Part shown: positions 8,515-17,572 of the stretch, in pieces
Layout of the letters: each line of letters starts with the position of its first letter
How positions within the stretch are numbered: position 1 is the stretch's first letter
Assembly: GCA_024643545.1 (NCBI GenBank)
Contig: JAHEMR010000012.1
Location: 1 to 64,000 of the forward strand
Length of the DNA stretch: 64,000 nt
Direction of reading: 5' to 3'
Source of the DNA: Crocinitomicaceae bacterium
GTDB taxonomy: Bacteria; Bacteroidota; Bacteroidia; Flavobacteriales_D; Crocinitomicaceae
Position numbers and translations under genes: made by a program
The notes under the pieces: generated by a model
Databases searched by the model: none
What the model saw: only the letters and a program-made list of their open reading frames with translations
Told to the model about the DNA's origin: nothing

Positions 8515-10004
8515 TAGAGTCGTTCGAGTGGAGTTTTTACACCATCCACCAGGGAATAACAGGCTAATTTATCCTTGAATACCGAAGATTTGAAGATGGA
8601 TCGATTCAACAACATGCGCACACATTCCTGAATTCCTTCTACTATCGATGGATGCGGGTGAATCAATTCGGAAAGCACCTCAATTGGCATGTTCAATTTG
8701 ATGAGTAGTCCAACTGCTTGAATTGCCGTTGACGCATGTGCTCCAACGACACGCATTCCTAAAATGCGCATCTCTTTGTCATTTGTCACAATGATTTTAA
8801 AGAATCCCTGTGTCTTACGCATGGCAATTGCTCTAGTAATCAACGAATAATCGATTTTTACCACTTTTACTGGAATGCTTTGTTCAACGCATTGTTGTTC
8901 GTTCAAACCTACCGATGCTACTTCAGGAGATAGAAACATGATGGTACATACATTGTCGTAATTCAAGCGTTCCGGAATGTTTCCAAATGCTTTTTCTACT
9001 GCGTGTCTTGCTTCAATCTCACCCATATTTACTAACGCGATTCTTCCAGAGACATCTCCAACAGCATAAATGTTTGGAACACTGGTAACCGTATCGTCGT
9101 CACCAATGTGAACACCTCTTTGAGACATTACCACACCGGCATTTTCCAAGCCTAGGTTTTCAACATTGGGAATTCTTCCAACGGATAAGAGTGCTTTCTC
9201 AACACGAATGATTTCATGACTTCCATCTGGATACGAAAGTTCATATTCAACTTCTCCGTCAATTTTTTCTAAACGCTCTAATTTCGCGTTGGAGTGAATG
9301 GTTACACCATGTTTTTTCATGTTGCTTTCCACGAGCGAAGAAATATCCTCATCTTCAAAGGGTAGAATGCGTTCTTGTCGGTCAATCAAATACACTTTTG
9401 TTTTTCCGAAATTGGAAAAAATGGTCGCATATTCACAACCGATTACACCTGCTCCGACAATCACTAAACTTTTCGGAAAATCATTGATGTGATCGATTCC
9501 GTCACTCGTTAAAATGATTTCTTCATCGACTTCAATATTTGGAAGTGACCTCGGACGACTTCCAGTAGCTAAAATGATTTTTTCTCCACGAATGACCTTC
9601 TTTTCACCTTCATGGTCAATCTCAACTTCATGCTTTGACAACAATTTTGCTTGTCCACGCTCATATTGAAGTAGTTTGTTCATCGTTTCCGTTTGCAAAA
9701 GCTTAATGTGCGCAGCGTATTGAAATTTGCGCTCAAAGATGGCTTCGGAAAGATTTTTTCGGACATCGTCCCACGTTAATTCAAATTTGGTTCTTCCTTT
9801 CGAAACAATCATGTCGTTAATGTCGGATACGCGACTTGAAAGTTCCCACAAAGTCTTGGAGGATAATGCACCATTGTACACGCCTGCACCACCAACTCTG
9901 TCTTTTTCGATGAGGCAAACGTTCTTGCCAAAATCAATTCCGCGCATGGCCGCTGCATAACCTGCAGGACCTCCACCTATCACTATTAAATCAAATTCTT
10001 CCAT
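8514..10004 (-). CDS. Lpd-like flavoprotein lacking the redox cysteines
   Basis: A 496-residue FAD/NAD(P) oxidoreductase of the dihydrolipoyl dehydrogenase/transhydrogenase family. It has FAD-binding GGGPAG (residues 10-15), NAD(P)-binding VIVGAGVIGCEYA, the second FAD motif YAVGDVSG and the C-terminal HPHPS. However, the disulfide block that reads GGxCLNxGCIPSK in active enzymes is GGAGVYNGALSSK, with Gly41 and Ala46 in place of both cysteines. It therefore cannot do dithiol chemistry. A soluble transhydrogenase (SthA-like) or other NAD(P)H-FAD role is possible. The window has a normal lpdA at 22759-24150. Start 10004 fits the family and the upstream promoter. Confidence 0.87.
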   Translation of the reverse strand: MEEFDLIVIGGGPAGYAAAMRGIDFGKNVCLIEKDRVGGAGVYNGALSSKTLWELSSRVSDINDMIVSKGRTKFELTWDDVRKNLSEAIFERKFQYAAHIKLLQTETMNKLLQYERGQAKLLSKHEVEIDHEGEKKVIRGEKIILATGSRPRSLPNIEVDEEIILTSDGIDHINDFPKSLVIVGAGVIGCEYATIFSNFGKTKVYLIDRQERILPFEDEDISSLVESNMKKHGVTIHSNAKLERLEKIDGEVEYELSYPDGSHEIIRVEKALLSVGRIPNVENLGLENAGVVMSQRGVHIGDDDTVTSVPNIYAVGDVSGRIALVNMGEIEARHAVEKAFGNIPERLNYDNVCTIMFLSPEVASVGLNEQQCVEQSIPVKVVKIDYSLITRAIAMRKTQGFFKIIVTNDKEMRILGMRVVGAHASTAIQAVGLLIKLNMPIEVLSELIHPHPSIVEGIQECVRMLLNRSIFKSSVFKDKLACYSLVDGVKTPLERL

Positions 10005-10022
10005 GAATGTGTAAATTCGCGT

Positions 10023-10051
10023 CAAAGATACAGAGAAAAGAGATGAGTCAA
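10023..10051 (-). promoter_or_regulatory. Promoter for the Lpd-like flavoprotein operon
   Basis: The minus strand reads TTG (10049-10051), 18 bases, then TATCTTTG (10023-10030): a full Bacteroidota promoter. Eighteen bases separate the -7 element from the ATG, giving a leader of about 12 bases. The -33 box lies inside the first codons of the divergent gene. Confidence 0.75.
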
Positions 10052-10537
10052 TTGAAGGAAAACGATCAAAATGCCTTGGAGTTAGCAAAACAGCAACTCG
10101 AACAGACAAAAAAGACATTTCGTAAGTGGAAACAAAGCAAGCCAAAAGAATTGGACCAACGTTTTCATCAGGCACATGCGCAAGAATTCCAAAAGATGGA
10201 TTGTTTGACATGTGCAAATTGCTGTAAAACCACGAGTCCAATTTTCCGCGATGCAGATATTCGTCGCATTGCCAAACGTCTGCGAATAAAGGAAGCTCAG
10301 TTGATCGATCAGTACCTAAAAATGGACGAGGAAAGTGATTATGTCTTGAAAAAGTCTCCGTGTTCCTTCTTGTACGACGATAATACCTGTTCGATTTACG
10401 AGGATCGTCCCTTGGCCTGTCGCGAATACCCGCATACAGACCGCAAAAACATGTTTCAAATCTTGGAACTCACGGCAACCAATACAACGGTTTGTCCAGC
10501 CGTGGCTAGAATCGTTGAGAAAATCACCAATTCATGA
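10043..10537 (+). CDS. YkgJ-family cysteine cluster protein
   Basis: A 164-residue protein with the YkgJ-type cysteine pattern: CLTCANCC (about residues 56-63), then CSFLYDDNTCSIYEDRPLAC and a late Cys near VCPAVA. These probably bind an Fe-S cluster or zinc; the function is not established. The N-terminal 45 residues are a charged helix. Start 10043 (MSQLKEND) is preferred over an upstream in-frame ATG, since a one-mismatch -7 element (TAAATTCG) lies at 10012-10019. The stop overlaps the next gene in ATGA, so the two are coupled. Confidence 0.8.
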   Translation: MSQLKENDQNALELAKQQLEQTKKTFRKWKQSKPKELDQRFHQAHAQEFQKMDCLTCANCCKTTSPIFRDADIRRIAKRLRIKEAQLIDQYLKMDEESDYVLKKSPCSFLYDDNTCSIYEDRPLACREYPHTDRKNMFQILELTATNTTVCPAVARIVEKITNS

Positions 10538-11430
10538 TCGCTTTTCATCCCATTTATGTGCACCCTTTGCCGGAAAATCACCGTTTTCCAATGGAGAAGT
10601 ATGTTTTATTGCCCAAGCAATTACTCCACGAAGGAACGGCAAACGAAGCGGATTTTTTTGAACCAGGAATTCTTTCAGAGGAGCACATTCTAGCTGTTCA
10701 CACAGAGGATTATTGGCAGAATTTGGTCGGGTTGAACATCAGTCAAAGGGAACAACGTGTTTCTGGATTTGTCCATTCAAACGAACTCATTGAACGCGAA
10801 AGGTGCATCATGGAAGGTACAGTTCGTGCCGCAGAAATGGCCTTGAAAAAGAAAATTGGATTCAACATTGCCGGTGGAACGCATCACGCGTTTGCAGATC
10901 GGGGAGAGGGTTTCTGTTTGTTGAATGACCAAGTCATCGCTTCGAATTATTTACTCAATAATCATGGATTGAATAAAATCCTCATCATTGATTTGGATGT
11001 CCACCAGGGAAATGGAACGGCTGCTTTAGCGCGAGGAGACGAACGTATTTTCACCTTTAGCATGCATGGACGAAATAATTACCCACTTCAAAAGGAACAA
11101 TCGGATGTGGATGTAGAATTGGAGGACGGAATCCAGGACAAAGAATACCTAGCACTGCTCGCGAAAAACCTTGATCAAATCTTGAATAAGATGCACCCAG
11201 ACTTCGTTTTTTACCAATGCGGTGTGGATATTTTAGCAACGGATAAATTGGGAAAGTTGGCTGTCAGCATGAATGGTTGCCGAGAACGAGATCGTTTCGT
11301 ATTTGATCGAATTCGCCAAATTGGCGTCCCAGTTGTTTGCACGATGGGTGGTGGATATAGTCCACGGATCAAAGACATCGTGGAAGCACATGCTCAAACC
11401 TTTCGAACCGCCATGTACCTTTTGCTCTAA
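10534..11430 (+). CDS. Histone deacetylase-family amidohydrolase
   Basis: A 298-residue member of the arginase/deacetylase fold group. The zinc and catalytic signatures are present: the His pair in GGTHHAF, the metal-binding IDLDVHQGNGTA, the late CGVD (usually G-x-D) and MGGGYS. Bacterial relatives include acetoin-utilisation AcuC-like and acetylpolyamine amidohydrolases that remove acetyl groups from lysine or polyamines; the substrate here is not known. It overlaps the cysteine cluster gene by 4 bp, suggesting a two-gene operon, and ends close to the promoter of the next gene. Confidence 0.88.
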   Translation: MIAFHPIYVHPLPENHRFPMEKYVLLPKQLLHEGTANEADFFEPGILSEEHILAVHTEDYWQNLVGLNISQREQRVSGFVHSNELIERERCIMEGTVRAAEMALKKKIGFNIAGGTHHAFADRGEGFCLLNDQVIASNYLLNNHGLNKILIIDLDVHQGNGTAALARGDERIFTFSMHGRNNYPLQKEQSDVDVELEDGIQDKEYLALLAKNLDQILNKMHPDFVFYQCGVDILATDKLGKLAVSMNGCRERDRFVFDRIRQIGVPVVCTMGGGYSPRIKDIVEAHAQTFRTAMYLLL

Positions 11431-11438
11431 GAATTGCG

Positions 11439-11446
11439 TATTTTTG
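11439..11446 (+). promoter_or_regulatory. Promoter -7 element for the 11464 gene
   Basis: TATTTTTG matches TAnnTTTG 17 bases before the ATG at 11464. It starts 8 bp after the deacetylase stop, so transcription probably restarts here. No clear TTG at the standard distance. Confidence 0.5.
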
Positions 11447-11463
11447 ACTCCAAATTTAATCGA

Positions 11464-12327
11464 ATGAAATTCCTCTTATTGCTTTTACTTTTTGTCAGCG
11501 CACCGACATTGTTCGCACAGAAAAGCATGATTCAATTGCAGTTGAAAAAAGGAAAAACGTATTGCCATGCCTTGGATTCTCATTCAGAAGTTTTTCAAAA
11601 AACCAATGGGAAAACCACAAAAACGAACATGCACATTTCGGCGAGAATTACCTATAAAGTAAAATCCATCAAGAAGGGCGTGTATAACTTGGAAACGCAA
11701 TACACCAAAATGAACATTTCCATGGTGCAAGGGGATGGTAATGAGCTCAGTTATCAATCGGATAAACCTTCGGAGGATATTTTATCGAATTTTTTTTACC
11801 AAATGTGTAAAACACCATTTTACATCACGATGAATTCTTTTGGTGAAATTCTCTCCGTGAAGGGAATTGATCGAGTGGTAGAAAATGGAGTGAAAGGACT
11901 TGATTTAAGTGCAGAACAAATAGTGAAAATCAAAGATAAATTGAATGAATCTTACGGTGAAAAAGCCTTCAAAGGCAACTTTGAAATCATCACCTTGATC
12001 TATCCTAAAATTGCAGTTGCCTTGAATGAATCGTGGTTTACAGAAACGGCTATTTACTCGGGTCAAATTCAGGCGAAGCTTAAAACAAATTACCGATTAC
12101 TCGAAGTAAATGCAGACTATTTAAAGGTGCAAGGTGAGTCTGAAATGATTTCGGATGAACAAACTGAATCATTAAAGTTGCTTGGTTCTGGGGACATCAA
12201 CTTATCTTTGGATAAAAATACTGGATGGATTCATTCAGCAAAAGTGGATCAAGTCCTGCGGATAGGAAACAAGGAAGATGCGAATTATTCTTTTACGAAA
12301 GTAAAAACGACGTATTCGGATCAATAA
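11464..12327 (+). CDS. Secreted protein of unknown function
   Basis: A 287-residue protein with a clear signal peptide (MKFLLLLLLFVSAPTLFAQ). The rest is rich in short beta-type stretches, lysine and threonine, and has no catalytic motif I can recognise. It resembles periplasmic Bacteroidota proteins of the DUF6263 type (low certainty). Start 11464 begins the signal peptide and lies 17 bases after a TAnnTTTG element; the longer in-frame reading would start at that element. It is followed by a short-chain dehydrogenase gene 27 bp away. Confidence 0.75.
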   Translation: MKFLLLLLLFVSAPTLFAQKSMIQLQLKKGKTYCHALDSHSEVFQKTNGKTTKTNMHISARITYKVKSIKKGVYNLETQYTKMNISMVQGDGNELSYQSDKPSEDILSNFFYQMCKTPFYITMNSFGEILSVKGIDRVVENGVKGLDLSAEQIVKIKDKLNESYGEKAFKGNFEIITLIYPKIAVALNESWFTETAIYSGQIQAKLKTNYRLLEVNADYLKVQGESEMISDEQTESLKLLGSGDINLSLDKNTGWIHSAKVDQVLRIGNKEDANYSFTKVKTTYSDQ

Positions 12328-12354
12328 TCGAACAATAAATAACTAGAAAATATT

Positions 12355-13134
12355 ATGAAAACAGCACTTATAACTGGAGCATCAAGTGGAATTGGAAAAG
12401 AACTTGCACGCATTCATGCGTCAAAAGGTGGCAACTTGATTTTAGTCGCGCGTCGAACGGAAGCGTTGGAAGCATTGAAAGAAGAATTAGAGTCGACATA
12501 CAAAGTGCAGGTTTCGACATTTACACAGGACTTAACTCAGTTGCACGCAGCAAAAAAAGTGTATGATTTCGTCAATCATTCAGGTTTAGAGGTAGACTAC
12601 TTAATGAATAACGCTGGTTTCGGTGGACATGGAAATTTTGTTGATCGTCCACTGGAAAAAGACTTGGAAATGATTCAATTAAACGTCACCGCTCTTGTGG
12701 AATTAACACATTTGTTCCTTCAGGACATGAAAGCACGTGGACATGGAAAAATCCTAAACACAGCAAGTACGGCAGGATTCCTTCCTGGCCCCTTGCAAGC
12801 AACTTATTTCGCTACTAAGGCATTTGTCGTTTCATTCACCGAAGGACTTTCCTACGAATTAAGAAATGCGGGCGTTACCGTTACAGCGCTTTGTCCTGGT
12901 CCGGTTAAAACCGAATTTGAACACGTTGCCGGACTAGAAGGCGGAAACATGTTTGATAAAGGAGCATCAGCTTACAAAACAGCAAAATCGGGTTACGACG
13001 GAATGATGAAAGGTAAAGTGATTCAGATTTCTGAATTTTCATTATCACTATTGATACGCGTGTTCCTTCCAATTATTCCATTAAAATGGCTTTCTGCGGT
13101 GGTTGAAAAAATGCAAACGGTTCCGAAGAAGTGA
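12355..13134 (+). CDS. Short-chain dehydrogenase/reductase
   Basis: A 259-residue classical SDR. It shows the cofactor loop TGASSGIG (residues 7-14), an Arg-Arg pair after the second strand (VARRTE) favouring NADP(H), the NNAG motif, the catalytic Ser in NTASTAG, and YFATK giving the Tyr-Lys pair. The C-terminal 30 residues include a hydrophobic stretch (LLIRVFLPIIPLKWL) that may dock to membrane or lipid, as in DltE/YqjQ-type SDRs. The substrate is unknown. An A-rich leader precedes the ATG; no separate promoter is seen, so it may be read from the gene before. Confidence 0.88.
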   Translation: MKTALITGASSGIGKELARIHASKGGNLILVARRTEALEALKEELESTYKVQVSTFTQDLTQLHAAKKVYDFVNHSGLEVDYLMNNAGFGGHGNFVDRPLEKDLEMIQLNVTALVELTHLFLQDMKARGHGKILNTASTAGFLPGPLQATYFATKAFVVSFTEGLSYELRNAGVTVTALCPGPVKTEFEHVAGLEGGNMFDKGASAYKTAKSGYDGMMKGKVIQISEFSLSLLIRVFLPIIPLKWLSAVVEKMQTVPKK

Positions 13135-13154
13135 TAGGTTCAATAAAATAATCA

Positions 13155-13162
13155 TACCTTTG
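13155..13162 (+). promoter_or_regulatory. Promoter -7 element for tatA, leaderless layout
   Basis: TACCTTTG matches TAnnTTTG, and only four bases separate it from the ATG at 13167. Transcription should start at or within a base or two of the start codon, giving a leaderless mRNA. Confidence 0.6.
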
Positions 13163-13166
13163 TTTT

Positions 13167-13613
13167 ATGTACGTACTACCATTGTTTTTAGGCGATGTGG
13201 CAGGATCAGAAATCGTTGTCATTTTAATCGTGATTTTGTTGTTTTTTGGATCAAAAAGCATTCCTGGTATCGCGAAAACGATGGGGCAAGCCATGTATCA
13301 AATTCGCAATGCATCCAATGAATTACAGCAGGAGATCAAAAAATCTGGTGTAGGAATTAAAGAAGAATTAAACATTAATTCCATCCTGAAAGAATCCCAG
13401 GAACAATTGGTGCAACCACTCGACCAAATGTATTCGGATGTAGAGAACAGCATGCATTACACCGGACGTCCTCAAACACCCATCGAAAAAGCAACTGCAC
13501 AGGATGAACTTCCAACATCGGAAGAAACGCCTGTAATTGAAGCAGAACAAAAGTCAGAAACAACATCAGTTGCAGAAGAAAAAAGCACAGAACCTAATAA
13601 ACCAATTGAATAA
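13167..13613 (+). CDS. tatA: TatA/TatB-type twin-arginine translocase subunit
   Basis: A 148-residue protein with the TatA/B plan: a short periplasmic N-terminus, one membrane helix (about residues 14-28, [13 protein letters not shown]), the hinge FGSKSIPG, an amphipathic helix ([15 protein letters not shown]), then a long acidic Glu/Thr/Pro-rich tail of about 70 residues. This tail is longer than a usual TatA and is closer to TatB in size. It builds the pore of the Tat pathway for folded proteins; the asparaginase at 53361 carries a Tat-like signal. Its stop overlaps the purE start (TAATG). Confidence 0.83.
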   Translation: MYVLPLFLGDVAGSEIVVILIVILLFFGSKSIPGIAKTMGQAMYQIRNASNELQQEIKKSGVGIKEELNINSILKESQEQLVQPLDQMYSDVENSMHYTGRPQTPIEKATAQDELPTSEETPVIEAEQKSETTSVAEEKSTEPNKPIE

Positions 13614-14098
13614 TGATACAAGTTGGAATCATCATGGGCAGCAAATCAGATTTGCCAATTATGAAGGAAGCAAAACTCATTTTGGACGAATTTGGCATTC
13701 AATCCGAAGTCGAAATCGTTTCTGCGCATCGAACACCGGAGAAAATGGTTAGTTATGCAAAAGAAGCTGCAGGAAGAGGAATCAAAGTGATCATCGCTGG
13801 AGCTGGAGGCGCTGCGCATCTTCCAGGAATGACCGCTTCCATGACATCTTTACCTGTGATTGGTGTGCCAATTAAATCTTCTAATTCCATTGATGGTTGG
13901 GATTCAATCTTGAGTATTCTTCAAATGCCAAATGGAATTCCTGTAGCTACCGTAGCTTTAAATGCAGCGAAAAACGCTGGAATCTTAGCGGCACGAATCA
14001 TTGGTTCTTTTGATCCACAAGTGCAAGCGAAAATGGATGCTTATGCTATTTCTATGAAGGAAATGGTGGAAGAAAGCGGGAAAAACCTAGGGATTTAA
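13613..14098 (+). CDS. purE: N5-carboxyaminoimidazole ribonucleotide mutase
   Basis: A 161-residue class I PurE, which converts N5-CAIR to CAIR in purine synthesis. The family blocks [10 protein letters not shown], the catalytic His in [18 protein letters not shown] and [10 protein letters not shown] are complete. It is coupled to tatA by a TAATG overlap and meets the muramidase gene tail to tail with a 4-bp overlap. purK is not adjacent; another purine gene (purL) lies at 24385. Confidence 0.96.
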   Translation: MIQVGIIMGSKSDLPIMKEAKLILDEFGIQSEVEIVSAHRTPEKMVSYAKEAAGRGIKVIIAGAGGAAHLPGMTASMTSLPVIGVPIKSSNSIDGWDSILSILQMPNGIPVATVALNAAKNAGILAARIIGSFDPQVQAKMDAYAISMKEMVEESGKNLGI

Positions 14099-15393
14099 TC
14101 GTACAAAAGGTACTTTTTACGCGTCAACATAAACGCATCGATTCCGGGTTTCCAAGTTTCCCTGATTTCCTTTGCCGACCAACCTTTGTAAAGTTGTTCT
14201 TTTAAGGTTGCCGTTCCAGCTAATCGGTTGAAAAATGAATTTTGATCGATGAATACCGCAGAATCACCTAATAAATCGCGTGCTTGAATCAGGTAGTTTA
14301 AATTGATCTCATAGTTTCTCTTTGTTGTTGTATTCGATAGGTTGTAACCGTTACAAAGCTTATTCATTTGGGGAGGTGTTTTTGCTCCCGGCGTTGGCAT
14401 CGGTGTAAATGAAAATCCTGTTTTTGGAAAACGTGGATGTCCAAATACTTCAAACGGCAGGTCTGTCCCTCTTCCAATACTCACGGTCGTCGCCTCAAAC
14501 AAACACAAGGATGGATACAAGGATATTGCGCCCTCAGTTCGTAAATTGGGCGATGGAGCAACCGGCAAGGTATATTTCAGTTTGTGTTTGTAGTTTTTAC
14601 ACGGAATAACTAATAAATTACATTGAACCCCATTGTTTAACCATTTCTCGCCATTAATCATCAAGGCGTATTCTCCAATGGTCATCCCGTAAACAATGGG
14701 AACGGGATGCATTCCAACGAATGATTTGTATTCTTTCTCTAGAATAGGTCCGTCTACGTAATGCGCATTCGGATTTGGACGATCCAGAACGACTACTTTT
14801 TTGTTGTTTTCAGCACAAGCTTCCATGACGTAATGCAAAGTGGAGATAAACGTGTAAAAACGCACGCCAACATCTTGAATGTCATAAATGACAATATCGA
14901 TGTCCTCCAATTGTTGTGGACTTGGTTTTTTGTTATTTCCATACAATGAAACCAAAGGAATTCCAGTTTTTTCATCAACGGAATGATTGACTTTCTCTCC
15001 AGCATCAACATCCCCTCGGAAACCATGTTCGGGTGAAAATACTTTCACAACGTTTAGCTTTAAGGAAAGTAATGTATCTACGAGGTGAACGCCTTTCACA
15101 ACAGATGTTTGGTTTCCTACCACCGCTATTCGCTTCCCTTGCAAGGAATCAATAAATAAATGAAGACGGTCAATTCCAAGTAATGGTTTTTTTACATCTT
15201 GCCGATCTGTGGGATAAAGGTTTCTTCCCATTTTTAGGTTCGGGCCGGGGGAAATGTTTCCGCTTATTCCGTTATCTCCAGTGGCATTTTGAGCACAGCT
15301 AAAAAGTAAAAACACGGAAATTGTTTTCAAGCACAGAAGCTTTGTGTATTTTTGAACCTTAAATAAAAACAATTTGTCTTTCGAAATTTTCAT
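14095..15393 (-). CDS. NamZ-like (DUF1343) exo-muramidase lipoprotein
   Basis: A 432-residue DUF1343 protein. Members studied in Bacillus and Tannerella (NamZ) are exo-beta-N-acetylmuramidases that release MurNAc from peptidoglycan fragments. Family blocks seen: [62 protein letters not shown] and [11 protein letters not shown] lipobox-like LLFSC near residue 30 predicts a lipoprotein. The ATG at 15393 lies 20 bases inside the divergent permease gene, so the two 5' ends overlap. A start further in cannot be excluded, but would lose the signal peptide. Confidence 0.85.
   Translation of the reverse strand: MKISKDKLFLFKVQKYTKLLCLKTISVFLLFSCAQNATGDNGISGNISPGPNLKMGRNLYPTDRQDVKKPLLGIDRLHLFIDSLQGKRIAVVGNQTSVVKGVHLVDTLLSLKLNVVKVFSPEHGFRGDVDAGEKVNHSVDEKTGIPLVSLYGNNKKPSPQQLEDIDIVIYDIQDVGVRFYTFISTLHYVMEACAENNKKVVVLDRPNPNAHYVDGPILEKEYKSFVGMHPVPIVYGMTIGEYALMINGEKWLNNGVQCNLLVIPCKNYKHKLKYTLPVAPSPNLRTEGAISLYPSLCLFEATTVSIGRGTDLPFEVFGHPRFPKTGFSFTPMPTPGAKTPPQMNKLCNGYNLSNTTTKRNYEINLNYLIQARDLLGDSAVFIDQNSFFNRLAGTATLKEQLYKGWSAKEIRETWKPGIDAFMLTRKKYLLYD
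15347..15354 (+). promoter_or_regulatory. Promoter -7 element for the permease operon
   Basis: TATTTTTG matches TAnnTTTG 19 bases before the TTG start at 15374. It lies within the 5' part of the divergent muramidase gene. Confidence 0.55.
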
Positions 15394-17047
15394 ATCACGT
15401 CGTCTCATCCAAAATAAGCTACAAGGTATTAAAGTTTCTAAACCGATTGTGCGTATATCTATCCTAAGTATTGCACTAGCAATTGTTGTTAACCTCGTAA
15501 CAGTAGCTATAGTCACAGGATTTCAACATGAGGTACGCAATAAAATTACCGGTTTTAATGCCCCTTTATTTATTTCGAAAAAAGGAACAAAGCAAATTTT
15601 TGAAGGTGATGCCGTTTTAAAGGACCAAAAGGCATTGAGTGAATTATCGGCAATAAGTGGATTAAAAGGAATTTCCCCCGTGGTTTTTAAACCAGCAATG
15701 TTGCAATCTTCTCGTTTTTCAGATACCATAAAATTAGCCAGTGGTAAAGATTCATTGATCAGTCGTCAGGATATTTTAGGCGTGGTGATGAAGGGTGTTG
15801 ATAAGGAGTATGATTGGACGTTTATCAAAGAACATTTGGTGGAGGGACGTGTCCTTCATTTTCAAGCGAAACAAGAGGAATTGGTCTTATCGAGAAGAAT
15901 GGCAGATCAGTTGAATTACCAATTGAATGATACGATTTCAGTTTATTACGTGAAGAATCAACCCGTTTTACGAAAATATAAGGTAGTCGGGATTTATCAA
16001 ACAGGACTTGAGGAATACGACCAGAAATTGGTCTTTTGTCGCTTGCCAGAAGTTCAAAAAATGAACGATTTCGGCATAAAAACAAAAATTGTTATTGATG
16101 ATAAATTGGTTAATGGGAAGATTGTTTTAAAAGCTGCCGTGGAAGGTAAAGCAACAAACTTACTATACGACTGGGGTTCTGGACCTGATATTTATGGCGG
16201 ATTCTATTTATCATACTTGTGTGATACGAATTTCCGCTTAATTGTTTATCAGTCCGACCCATTAAAAGGGACACAATTCCCTATTGATACGAGCTATTTG
16301 AAGGTTGATTGTACACAACCTTTTGTTTCTTCCACGGAAATCATCAAAGATGAGGAAGGCGCTTTACTGAAAACAGAAGTTCAGGTGAACATGTACCAAT
16401 TTTCAACGCTCCAGGGAAAGGTAAATGTTACAGAAACGGAAGGAATTGGTACCGGAAAGAATTTTGTTTCAGGTTTTGAAGTGCAAATAGATGATTGGGA
16501 TAATTTAACCCATGTCGAAGACGAGATTCGATCCATCATTGAAATGCGTCCAAACGAAAACAATGAACTCATGCAGGTCAATAGTATTTTAGCTACCGAA
16601 CGAGACCTTTTTGCTTGGTTAAGTTTCTTGGATTACAATGTCTACATAATCATTTTCTTAATGTTGCTAATCGGAGTCATCAATGTTGGTTCGGCTATGC
16701 TTGTGCTCATCGTCGTCCGAACGAATTTAATTGGAATGTTAAAAGCAATGGGCGCAAGGGATTGGTCCATACGCAAGTTGTTTTTATACCAAGCCGCGCA
16801 TCTAATTGGGCGTGGATTACTGTATGGGAATCTCATCGGATTTTCACTTTGCTTCCTTCAAATGAAATTTGCTATTTTGAAACTAGATCCGCTGGTTTAT
16901 TATTTGGATAAAGTGCCCGTTGAAATCAATCCAATGTCCTGGTTTTTAGTCAACTTAGTGACATTTGTGGTGTGCATGATATCCTTGATTGTTCCGAGTT
17001 ATGTCGTGACGAAAATTAGTCCAACAAAAGCAATTCGATTCAATTAA
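15374..17047 (+). CDS. LolC/FtsX-type ABC transporter permease, TTG start
   Basis: A 557-residue MacB/FtsX-fold permease: N-terminal block [10 protein letters not shown], a membrane helix (about 28-48), a very large periplasmic region (about 50-410), then three helices (about 415-440, 475-500, 520-545) ending in SPTKAIRFN. LolC/E relatives extract lipoproteins from the inner membrane with an ATPase partner, which is not nearby. It is about 150 residues longer than E. coli LolC because of the periplasmic part. Only TTG at 15374 gives the conserved N-terminus; an in-frame stop lies just upstream. The Smr gene follows 3 bp after. Confidence 0.85.
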   Translation: MSFEIFISRRLIQNKLQGIKVSKPIVRISILSIALAIVVNLVTVAIVTGFQHEVRNKITGFNAPLFISKKGTKQIFEGDAVLKDQKALSELSAISGLKGISPVVFKPAMLQSSRFSDTIKLASGKDSLISRQDILGVVMKGVDKEYDWTFIKEHLVEGRVLHFQAKQEELVLSRRMADQLNYQLNDTISVYYVKNQPVLRKYKVVGIYQTGLEEYDQKLVFCRLPEVQKMNDFGIKTKIVIDDKLVNGKIVLKAAVEGKATNLLYDWGSGPDIYGGFYLSYLCDTNFRLIVYQSDPLKGTQFPIDTSYLKVDCTQPFVSSTEIIKDEEGALLKTEVQVNMYQFSTLQGKVNVTETEGIGTGKNFVSGFEVQIDDWDNLTHVEDEIRSIIEMRPNENNELMQVNSILATERDLFAWLSFLDYNVYIIIFLMLLIGVINVGSAMLVLIVVRTNLIGMLKAMGARDWSIRKLFLYQAAHLIGRGLLYGNLIGFSLCFLQMKFAILKLDPLVYYLDKVPVEINPMSWFLVNLVTFVVCMISLIVPSYVVTKISPTKAIRFN

Positions 17048-17050
17048 ACC

Positions 17051-17572
17051 ATGCACTTTCAGCAAAACGAAGAAGTAAGCATCTTAAACGAAGCGGGTAT
17101 TTATCGGGTGCTTCGTGCGGAAGGGTCGTTTTTGTGGTTGGAAGACGAGCATGGATTTGACCGAAAAGTTGCGGTGGAGTTTGTGGTACGACGCAAGCAA
17201 ATCAACGTTCAAAAAGTCACAAACAAGGATAATTCAGCCGTTCATTCCTCCAAAAAGGCCATGAAGAACGAACAAATCCCATCCATTGATCTTCATCACC
17301 ATGAATTAAATTTGGATGAGCGATTCTTAAGTAAACACGAGATTTTGACAGCTCAATTGGATTCGTTCAAGCAATTTTGCAACCGAATGATTCAACTGAA
17401 AACGAAACGCTTTCGAGTGGTTCATGGAATAGGAGAGGGGAAGTTAAAAATGGAACTTCGGACTTTAATACAAGCCAAAGACGGCCTATCCATGCACGAT
17501 GATCAAGTTACACGCGGTAAGGTTGGGGCATCGTTAATTGAAATTCAACTTTCTGTTGCTCGTCCATTTTAG
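17051..17572 (+). CDS. Smr-domain protein (DUF2027-like)
   Basis: A 173-residue protein with an N-terminal beta-barrel-like region (residues 1-50, resembling the DUF2027 module of Bacteroidota) and a C-terminal Smr domain. The Smr signatures are IDLHHHELN (about residue 79) and HGIGEGKLKMELR. Smr domains, also at the end of MutS2, are nucleases or nucleic-acid binders that act on branched DNA or stalled mRNA. It follows the permease by 3 bp in the same operon, and overlaps the hydrolase gene by 4 bp tail to tail. Confidence 0.85.
   Translation: MHFQQNEEVSILNEAGIYRVLRAEGSFLWLEDEHGFDRKVAVEFVVRRKQINVQKVTNKDNSAVHSSKKAMKNEQIPSIDLHHHELNLDERFLSKHEILTAQLDSFKQFCNRMIQLKTKRFRVVHGIGEGKLKMELRTLIQAKDGLSMHDDQVTRGKVGASLIEIQLSVARPF

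Noticed and set aside
10005-10241. 79-residue N-terminal extension of the Lpd-like flavoprotein
   Set aside because: It is antisense to the cysteine cluster gene and upstream of the promoter; the FAD domain begins at the chosen start.
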